Shown one piece after another: positions 1 through 4,490 of a stretch of 5,806 nucleotides of DNA. Position numbers and translations under genes: made by a program. Source of the DNA: an uncultured Clostridium sp. (GTDB lineage Bacteria > Bacillota > Clostridia > Lachnospirales > Lachnospiraceae); assembly GCA_905192625.1 (NCBI GenBank), contig CAJJLI010000169.1:1-5806 (forward strand), in the 5' to 3' direction. Under the pieces are notes generated by a model. The model worked only from the letters and a program-made list of their open reading frames with translations. It was not told where the DNA came from and did not search any database. Each line of letters begins with the position of its first letter. The stretch's first letter is position 1.

Positions 1-75
1 CTGCGCGTGCAGGTAAAAAGGGGATAGTATAAAACTGTCATAATAAACTTAATCAAATTATGAACGAGGTACCTT
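1..75 (+). other. Leader of the HXXEE gene, possibly with the tail of an upstream gene
   Basis: This is the sequence ahead of the first gene. A Shine-Dalgarno sequence GAGGT sits at 66-70, five bases before the ATG at 76, and supports that start. TATAAA (28-33) and TAATAA (41-46) are possible -10 elements, but neither has a recognisable -35 at 16-18 bp, so I assign no promoter. The first 27-32 bases are richer in G and C than the rest and stay open to a stop in two frames (TAG at 25-27, TAA at 30-32). They could be the last codons of a gene entering from the left, but too little is visible to decide. Confidence 0.35.
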
Positions 76-537
76 ATGGATCTGTATAGTTTTTTCTTAC
101 TATTTCCCAGTATTTTCATGCTGCACGAACTGGAGGAGATACTTCTGTTTCCTCGCTTTATGGGTCGAAACCCGCAACTACAACGACGACTTTTATCGGG
201 GACGTTTACAACTTTCAGAATTAATGCAATCATCTATCAGGAATTTGTACTCTTGTTGATTATACTGGGATTAAGTATATATTTTGAAAGATTCGATTTT
301 TATATTACCATTATCATAGCGTACGTATACCATGTAATTGGACATATATTCCAAAGTATTTTTCTGCGACAGTATATCCCGGGTGTCTTCAGCGGTATTA
401 TCACAGCCGGATATTGCACATATCAGATATATGATGCGGTGTCGGCAAACTATATGCTATTAGCCTATTCGTTCCTAACATTACTGATTATCTTTGTAAA
501 TATCGCCATGAGCTTTAAAATTCTTCAAAGGCTATAA
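76..537 (+). CDS. HXXEE domain-containing membrane protein
   Basis: This encodes a 153-residue, very hydrophobic protein with about four predicted membrane segments (roughly residues 4-16, 52-70, 76-95 and 126-147), so it should be an integral membrane protein. The N-terminal HELEE at 17-21 is the signature of the HXXEE family, whose function is unknown. A second histidine pair, H86 and H90 (HVIGH), is followed by RQYIPG (98-103), which fits the conserved second half of that family. The H/E residues lie in or next to membrane helices and could bind a metal; that is inference only. GAGGT at 66-70 supports the start. The gene appears monocistronic: it is followed by non-coding sequence and a strong terminator at 607-656. 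The length is in the range I expect for the family, and nothing suggests truncation. Confidence 0.8.
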   Translation: MDLYSFFLLFPSIFMLHELEEILLFPRFMGRNPQLQRRLLSGTFTTFRINAIIYQEFVLLLIILGLSIYFERFDFYITIIIAYVYHVIGHIFQSIFLRQYIPGVFSGIITAGYCTYQIYDAVSANYMLLAYSFLTLLIIFVNIAMSFKILQRL

Positions 538-558
538 CATGACTGATTATTTTGGTAA

Positions 559-685
559 TAATTAACTATACTACTAATTAATAACTGATGTTTGATGTAT
601 AAAAGTACGTCCTACTATTAGAGCAAATTATCTCTGATAGTAGGACGTCCTTTTTTATGTAAGTATTTTAAAGTATAGTTGATTA
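559..685. repeat. Imperfect inverted repeat flanking the terminator
   Basis: A 14-base arm at 559-572 (TAATTAACTATACT) is matched in inverted orientation by 672-685 (AGTATAGTTGATTA), with 13 of 14 positions complementary. The arms are about 100 bp apart and lie on either side of the terminator hairpin at 607-648. They could form an outer stem, be remnants of a small mobile element, or be a chance match in AT-rich sequence. No flanking target duplication was seen. Confidence 0.35.
607..656 (+). terminator. Strong intrinsic terminator, possibly bidirectional
   Basis: A 17-bp stem (607-623 with 632-648, one G-U pair when transcribed) closes an 8-base loop (624-631). It is followed by CC and six T residues (651-656). 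It terminates the HXXEE gene on the plus strand. On the minus strand the same stem is followed after two bases by TTTT (complement of 601-604), so it could also stop transcripts of the convergent gene at 735-1082, though less strongly. Confidence 0.9.
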
Positions 686-734
686 GTATCCCTATGGGGG
701 CATAATCACAATTTAATAGAAATTTATATAGGAG

Positions 735-1082
735 CTATGCAATTTTCGCTTTCAAATCTATAACGTGTTTACATGCAGTACAGCCAGGGCAGTCGCAGAA
801 TTCAGCGCCTTTTGCCTTAATGTCTTTAGCGTGTTGCAATAACTGTGCGGCTACTTCGGCACCGAGCATTTGTTTTGCTAGATCGGAGCCTGCAAAGCCG
901 ATTGTTTCGTCGATGAGTGCAATGTTTTGCTCCGCAACGGATACGAGTTGTTTTGTAAATTCTTCTTGCTCAGGTTTGCCTTCTGCATTGATCCAAGATT
1001 GAGCGAATTCTTTTAATGTTGGATTGCTTGTAGGTGCATCTAATAAAGCTTGTACGAGTTGTGTTAATTGTGCGTGTGTCAT
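735..1082 (-). CDS. Small conserved protein with a C-terminal four-cysteine cluster
   Basis: This encodes a 115-residue soluble protein. Residues 1-90 are mostly helical and acidic/amphipathic. Near the C-terminus, FCDCPGCTAC (95-104) places cysteines at 96, 98, 101 and 104 in a C-x-C-x2-C-x2-C array, suited to binding zinc or an Fe-S cluster; this is inference from spacing. No signal peptide or membrane segment is seen. A GAGGAG Shine-Dalgarno (complement of about 1091-1096), six bases before the ATG, fixes the start. From memory, similar short proteins in Veillonella and Megasphaera are sometimes auto-labelled 'molecular chaperone Hsp90'. Nothing here resembles the GHKL ATPase domain or the roughly 600-residue length of HtpG, so that name should not be trusted. 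The gene converges on the HXXEE gene and appears to be alone in its transcript. Function unknown. Confidence 0.85.
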   Translation of the reverse strand: MTHAQLTQLVQALLDAPTSNPTLKEFAQSWINAEGKPEQEEFTKQLVSVAEQNIALIDETIGFAGSDLAKQMLGAEVAAQLLQHAKDIKAKGAEFCDCPGCTACKHVIDLKAKIA

Positions 1083-1099
1083 GATAGTCTCCTCTATAA

Positions 1100-1147
1100 C
1101 TACTAACTATATAGGACAGGTTATAATCTACCAACTATATGGAACAG
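1100..1147 (-). repeat. Two 20-bp direct repeats upstream of the cysteine-cluster gene
   Basis: Bases 1100-1119 (CTACTAACTATATAGGACAG) and 1128-1147 (CTACCAACTATATGGAACAG) agree at 17 of 20 positions and start 28 bp apart. They lie in the 5' leader of the minus-strand gene, just upstream of its Shine-Dalgarno sequence and downstream of the predicted promoters. They could be paired binding sites for a regulator or a local duplication; the sequence alone cannot say which. Confidence 0.5.
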
Positions 1148-1160
1148 CGTGCTAATCAGT

Positions 1161-1189
1161 ATTATATGAGCACATATTCCTTTTGTTGA
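1161..1189 (-). promoter_or_regulatory. Candidate promoter for the cysteine-cluster gene
   Basis: On the minus strand a perfect TATAAT (complement of 1161-1166) stands 17 bp from TCAACA (complement of 1184-1189), which matches the -35 consensus at four of six positions. Transcription would start near 1154, giving a leader of about 70 bases that contains both 20-bp repeats. Confidence 0.5.
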
Positions 1190-1193
1190 GTTC

Positions 1194-1226
1194 ATTATAG
1201 CACCTACGATTATTTTGAATAGTAGG
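1194..1226 (-). promoter_or_regulatory. Alternative extended -10 promoter overlapped by an inverted repeat
   Basis: A perfect TATAAT on the minus strand (complement of 1194-1199) is preceded by TGC, forming an extended -10 that could act without a good -35. The expected -35 area is covered by a 24-bp imperfect inverted repeat, 1203-1226: CCTAC at 1203-1207 pairs with GTAGG at 1222-1226, and the match continues with one mismatch through ATT/AAT. The overlap would suit a repressor site. The inverted repeat is seen; the regulatory role is inferred. Confidence 0.4.
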
Positions 1227-1271
1227 ATAATTTATGATAGATACTATCAAATATGATAGATTTGTGATAAA
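1226..1271. promoter_or_regulatory. Fur/PerR-like operator candidate
   Basis: TGATAGATACTATCA at 1235-1249 is a perfect 6-3-6 palindrome. It matches 11 of the 14 defined positions of the 7-1-7 Fur box (TGATAATnATTATCA). Further GATAAT-like hexamers occur at 1226 (GATAAT), 1255 (GATAGA) and 1266 (GATAAA), forming an array. It lies just upstream of the promoters for the cysteine-cluster gene. A metal- or peroxide-sensing regulator of the Fur family is the obvious candidate, but AT-rich intergenic DNA produces such matches by chance. Confidence 0.35.
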
Positions 1272-1410
1272 TGCAGGTGAAAAATTTTGATTTAATTTAT
1301 GAATAAATGAAGACTGCTGTTTTAAATAGCTGAAAAATTAATTATACTTTTATAAAATAATTTGAACGAGGGGATTCATCTAATATATATCGTGATAAGG
1401 CTATGTTATA
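1272..1410. other. Non-coding stretch downstream of the Abi gene
   Basis: I see no gene here. The only inverted repeats are purely A/T (for example 1340-1345 with 1357-1362, and the palindrome TTTTATAAAA at 1348-1357). They do not make a convincing intrinsic terminator for the Abi gene ending at 1411. The open frames are no longer than about 11 codons and lack a Shine-Dalgarno sequence. Confidence 0.6.
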
Positions 1411-2406
1411 CTAAATGAATTTGTTTAACTCGGATGTCCAATCTTTAGGTAGTTTCATTTTACGAGTAACTTCAGAATAAAGATTCGAAGGTAATTCATT
1501 TTCTAGTCTGTTTAGTTCATCAAATATACGACGTAGCAATTGTTTATAGTCTTTTTTTGATAGGAATAAGCGGAGTAGTAAGATGATATCAAAAACTCCA
1601 CCTTGGAATGCTGGTGTCGTGATACTTATATAAAAGAAGCTAGTTTGAATGGGTTTGCCATCCTTATTTTTAGCATAGTAGTCATAGAGTCGATCTTCAT
1701 GTGCACAAACATTGCGAAATGCTTTTATACAGTTTATTGCACTCATAAAATCTTTTAAATAATTTTGAAGAGTGATTTTAGTTGCGGCTACATTGCAGTT
1801 GTTTTTGAATTCATAGAGTACTGATTTTAAAATTTCGATTTGGGTGGGCTCTTTTAGATTATAAAAAAGGTTACATGTTTGCCCCAGAGTAAGCTTAGTT
1901 ATCAGTACCCATAGGGGAAGTTCTTTATGTTCATTAAAGTAGTGGTAAAATGGTCCTGACTTAGTGTTGGAGTCAGTGTTTTGCTTAGTTACCGATGATA
2001 GCGTTGCAATTAGTGAAGTCGTTTGCTGGTGGTTAGTATCTCTATAATTATTGATATTAAAATAGCTGAATGCTTCTTTTGGATGTTCTGAGGAGAATTG
2101 ATAGGCAATTTTGGATTTTATAGAGTTTTCTGTCATAAGAATATACTTCATAAGAATATTCCTTAAGTTTCTATCGAATTCATATAGGGCATATATTTGT
2201 TCAAAAGTAGTTCCATTTTTATAGTAATCATCTTGCCGTTTCTTGCTTTCGACTGTATCTAAAAATATATGTTTGTAACCATTAATTAATTGGTAGTAGT
2301 TTTCTCTAATTAATATGGCCTTTGCTTTACTGCCATTAGTAATAAGAATGTTACGCTTACGGAGCATTTTTAGTTGCTGATTATGAGTTTGGAATGGTTT
2401 TGCCAT
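1411..2406 (-). CDS. Abi family (Abi_2, AbiD/AbiF-like) HEPN abortive-infection protein
   Basis: With the ATG at 2406 this encodes 331 residues. The start MAKPFQTHNQQLKMLRKRNI is typical of the Abi_2 family, as are NYYQLINGYKHIF (36-48) and the helical FDRNLRNIL (77-85). RNVCAHEDRL at 231-240 contains the HEPN ribonuclease signature R-x4-H (R231, H236), so the expected activity is cleavage of RNA (tRNA, mRNA or rRNA) when phage infection or loss of an antidote releases it. The target cannot be read from the sequence. The frame is open to 2484, but those extra 26 codons run through the terminator hairpin and small RNA at 2424-2498. GGGGG (complement of 2416-2420) sits nine bases before the 2406 ATG, so the shorter protein is favoured. 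It is divergent from hsdM and lies in an apparent defence cluster. Read-through of the upstream terminator would be needed for expression. Confidence 0.9.
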   Translation of the reverse strand: MAKPFQTHNQQLKMLRKRNILITNGSKAKAILIRENYYQLINGYKHIFLDTVESKKRQDDYYKNGTTFEQIYALYEFDRNLRNILMKYILMTENSIKSKIAYQFSSEHPKEAFSYFNINNYRDTNHQQTTSLIATLSSVTKQNTDSNTKSGPFYHYFNEHKELPLWVLITKLTLGQTCNLFYNLKEPTQIEILKSVLYEFKNNCNVAATKITLQNYLKDFMSAINCIKAFRNVCAHEDRLYDYYAKNKDGKPIQTSFFYISITTPAFQGGVFDIILLLRLFLSKKDYKQLLRRIFDELNRLENELPSNLYSEVTRKMKLPKDWTSELNKFI

Positions 2407-2423
2407 AAAGTTCATCCCCCAAT

Positions 2424-2462
2424 AAAAAAAGAGGCGAAGTAATCCGCAGATTGCTTCGCCTC
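2424..2462 (-). terminator. Intrinsic terminator between small RNA and Abi gene
   Basis: On the minus strand GAGGCGAAG (2462-2454) pairs perfectly with CTTCGCCTC (2439-2431). After one C/A mismatch, AATC pairs with GATT around a TGCG tetraloop (2448-2445). Seven U residues follow (2430-2424). It lies only about 18 bases upstream of the Abi start codon, so most transcripts should stop before the gene and produce a free small RNA. Confidence 0.92.
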
Positions 2463-2498
2463 CGTAATGTTCCCTCAGGTTCATTACTAACTCTTTGT
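2424..2498 (-). ncRNA. Two-hairpin small RNA upstream of the Abi gene (abiF-RNA-like)
   Basis: A strong promoter (2505-2534) predicts a transcript beginning near 2498 and ending at the U-tract at 2424, about 75 nt. After a short 5' tail, GUAAUG (2487-2482) pairs with CAUUAC (2469-2464) around a 12-base loop AACCUGAGGGAA, inside which CC can pair with GG. One base (2463) separates this from the terminator hairpin (2462-2431), so the two stems could stack. The loop's GAGG could also compete for the CCUC of the terminator's 3' arm, a possible read-through switch. No credible peptide is encoded. From memory, a conserved 'abiF' RNA lies upstream of Abi_2 genes, and AbiF has been described as a HEPN toxin with an RNA antitoxin related to Cas13 ancestry. 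This RNA fits that position and size, but no covariance-model match was run. Confidence 0.7.
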
Positions 2499-2504
2499 AT
2501 AGTT

Positions 2505-2534
2505 ACTATAACAAATATTGCAATCTGTTGTCAA
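2505..2534 (-). promoter_or_regulatory. Strong promoter for the small RNA and Abi gene
   Basis: On the minus strand a perfect -35 TTGACA (complement of 2529-2534) is separated by 18 bp from TATAGT (complement of 2505-2510). The -10 is preceded by TGT, an extended -10. It is the best promoter match in the window and predicts a start near 2498, ahead of the two-hairpin RNA. Confidence 0.8.
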
Positions 2535-2765
2535 TGTATGTTGTAATCCCTAATTAAAGTGCTGATATCTTATTTGTATTATACTACAAACATATGTACT
2601 TTTCTAAGAAAAGGGCTGGTCTGGTGGTATTTTTACGAACTTTAATGGTAAAATTTAAATATTAAGTAAACTATTCTTATTTTTATATGATTAGTGGTCA
2701 TTTTAAAAAGTTCTGAATAAACGTTAGTAGTTTTTTATGCTGTTATATATATGTACGGAGGTACC
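2535..2765 (+). promoter_or_regulatory. Divergent intergenic region and leader of hsdM
   Basis: This region separates the divergent Abi and hsd transcripts. For hsdM, TAAAAT at 2649-2654 preceded by TGG is an extended -10 candidate, and TATGAT at 2686-2691 with TTAAGT at 2663-2668 is a weaker alternative. A 15-bp palindrome, CTTTTC-TAA-GAAAAG at 2599-2613, upstream of both could be an operator. GGAGG at 2757-2761 is the Shine-Dalgarno sequence of hsdM. No convincing gene is seen; a 23-codon frame at 2594-2665 lacks a ribosome binding site. Confidence 0.3.
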
Positions 2766-4490
2766 ATGAGTTTGAGTAGTCGTGTAAATGAAAAGGCGTC
2801 CCTTATTTGGGCGATTGCAGATAAATTAACAGGCGTATATAAACCACACGAATATGGCGAGGTAATATTACCGCTTACAGTTTTAAGACGTTTTGACTGT
2901 ATTTTAGCAGATACAAAACCTGCTGTGCTTGATACATATAATAAATTAAAAGATCAGAATTTAGATTTATTAGATGGTTTGTTGTATGAAGTAGCCGGTC
3001 ATAAATTCTATAACATCAGTAAGTACACATTTAAGACCTTGCTTGATGACCCTGATAATATTGAAAGTAATTTCAGAGATTATATAAATGGTTTTTCTGA
3101 TAATGTGCAAGATATCATTAGAAAGTTCAAATTTGATAATCATATTACAACAATGGCAGATAAGCATATTTTGTATATGGTAATAAAAGAATTTACGACT
3201 GATAAGGCTAATTTGCATCCGGATCATATTAGTAATCTTGAAATGGGTTATGTATTTGAAGAGATTATCCGTCGATTTTCAGAAGCTCACAACGAAGATG
3301 CGGGTCAGCATTATACCCCTCGTGAGGTAATTCGTTTAATGGTTAATATTCTCTTCCATGATGATAATGCGGTGTTAAGTGGACAAAACGTAGCCCGTAT
3401 CATTTATGATTGTGCTTGTGGTACTGGTGGGATGCTTTCAGTAGCAGAAGAATATCTTGCGAATTTGAATAGCACATCTAAACTGATTTCATTTGGCCAA
3501 GAATTGAATGATCAGACCTTTGCGATTTGTAAGGCAGATATGCTCATTAAAGGCAATGATGCTGAGCGCATTAAAAGTGGGAATACACTATCTGATGATC
3601 AATTTTCAGGTGAAACTTTTGACTATATTATTTCTAATCCGCCATTTGGCCGAGAATGGAAGAACGAAGAAGCTATTGTTAAAAACGAAGCTAAATTAGG
3701 CTTTGATGGCCGATTTGGCCCTGGGTTGCCATCAACAGCAGATGGACAAATGCTATTTTTAGAAAATGCTATTAAAAAGATGAACCCTCATGGTTCTCGC
3801 ATTGCGATTATTCATAATGGATCACCATTATTTACCGGTGATGCAGGTAGTGGCCCATCAGAAATTAGACGATATATTCTGGAAAATGATCTATTGGAAG
3901 CCATCATTGCCTTACCAAATGATATTTTCTATAACACTGGAATTACAACCTATATCTGGGTGCTTTCAAATAAGAAAGCTGGTACACTTCGAGAAGGTAA
4001 GGTACAACTCATTAATGCTAATGATTTATATGAAAAACGACGTAAGTCATTAGGTAATAAACGAAATGATATTCCTGAAAGTGCTATTCAAGAAATCACA
4101 AAGATATATGGTGAGTTTAGAGAAACTGAAATCAGTAAAATCTTTGATAATGAAGACTTTGGGTATACAAAAATCACGGTTGAACGACCAGTACTTGATG
4201 AAGCTGGCAAACCTGTATTGGTAAAAGGTAAGCCAGAAGTTGATACGAAACGTCGGGATACTGAAATCGTACCTCTTAAAGAAGATATAGAAACATATTT
4301 TGAACGTGAGGTACTACCTTTTGCTCCAGATGCATGGATTGATACCAAGAAGAATAAAATTGGTTATGAAATTCCGTTTACACGGCATTTTTACAAATAT
4401 GTAGCGCCACGTTCAACTGATGAAATTATGGCTGAGATTAAGGCTTTTGAAAGTGATTTGGATCAAGCCTTGGATGAGGTATTTAAATAA
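2766..4490 (+). CDS. hsdM: Type I restriction-modification system DNA methyltransferase subunit HsdM
   Basis: This encodes 574 residues, a typical full-length HsdM, from the ATG at 2766. The in-frame ATG at 2751 would place the GGAGG Shine-Dalgarno (2757-2761) inside the gene, and MSLSSRVNEKASLIWAIADK is a standard HsdM start. Residues 1 to about 150 form the N-terminal helical HsdM domain. EDAGQHYTPREV (177-188) leads into the methyltransferase fold. DCACGTGG (215-222) is the S-adenosylmethionine-binding motif I, and NPPF (291-294) is the catalytic motif IV of N6-adenine methyltransferases. The C-terminus (IGYEIPFTRHFYKY) is the usual tail that contacts HsdS. In the family, two HsdM bind one HsdS to methylate adenines at a bipartite site, and HsdR adds translocation and cleavage. 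It is co-transcribed with hsdS, whose ATG overlaps its stop codon. All key motifs are intact. Confidence 0.97.
   Translation: MSLSSRVNEKASLIWAIADKLTGVYKPHEYGEVILPLTVLRRFDCILADTKPAVLDTYNKLKDQNLDLLDGLLYEVAGHKFYNISKYTFKTLLDDPDNIESNFRDYINGFSDNVQDIIRKFKFDNHITTMADKHILYMVIKEFTTDKANLHPDHISNLEMGYVFEEIIRRFSEAHNEDAGQHYTPREVIRLMVNILFHDDNAVLSGQNVARIIYDCACGTGGMLSVAEEYLANLNSTSKLISFGQELNDQTFAICKADMLIKGNDAERIKSGNTLSDDQFSGETFDYIISNPPFGREWKNEEAIVKNEAKLGFDGRFGPGLPSTADGQMLFLENAIKKMNPHGSRIAIIHNGSPLFTGDAGSGPSEIRRYILENDLLEAIIALPNDIFYNTGITTYIWVLSNKKAGTLREGKVQLINANDLYEKRRKSLGNKRNDIPESAIQEITKIYGEFRETEISKIFDNEDFGYTKITVERPVLDEAGKPVLVKGKPEVDTKRRDTEIVPLKEDIETYFEREVLPFAPDAWIDTKKNKIGYEIPFTRHFYKYVAPRSTDEIMAEIKAFESDLDQALDEVFK

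Noticed and set aside
690..701. Small CCC-TAT-GGG hairpin downstream of the cysteine-cluster gene
   Set aside because: Three base pairs with no T-tract on either strand is too weak to call.
820..1002. 60-codon plus-strand frame opposite the cysteine-cluster gene
   Set aside because: It is an antisense shadow of a well-supported gene with a good ribosome binding site; its own start has none.
1340..1363. A/T-only inverted repeat as a terminator for the Abi gene
   Set aside because: The stem has no G-C pairs and no proper U-tract, so termination there is unconvincing.
2424..2500. T-box or other tRNA-sensing leader ahead of the Abi gene
   Set aside because: The predicted leader is only about 75 nt and lacks the T-box sequence and a specifier stem; a small RNA with a terminator explains it better.
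2594..2665. 23-codon frame (MYFSKKRAGLVVFLRTLMVKFKY) in the divergent intergenic region, reminiscent of small toxic peptides
   Set aside because: No Shine-Dalgarno precedes the ATG, no clear promoter fits it, and a frame this short is expected by chance.
2424..2765. Tandem repeats of an antitoxin RNA, as in ToxIN-type loci, or a CRISPR array
   Set aside because: Only one copy of the hairpin unit is present and there are no regularly spaced repeats.
2970..3227. Minus-strand frame inside hsdM, and similar overlapping frames at 3508-3699, 3790-4053, 4088-4348, 5044-5253 and 5313-5549
   Set aside because: All overlap intact hsdM or hsdS in other frames and have no recognisable domain or ribosome binding site.
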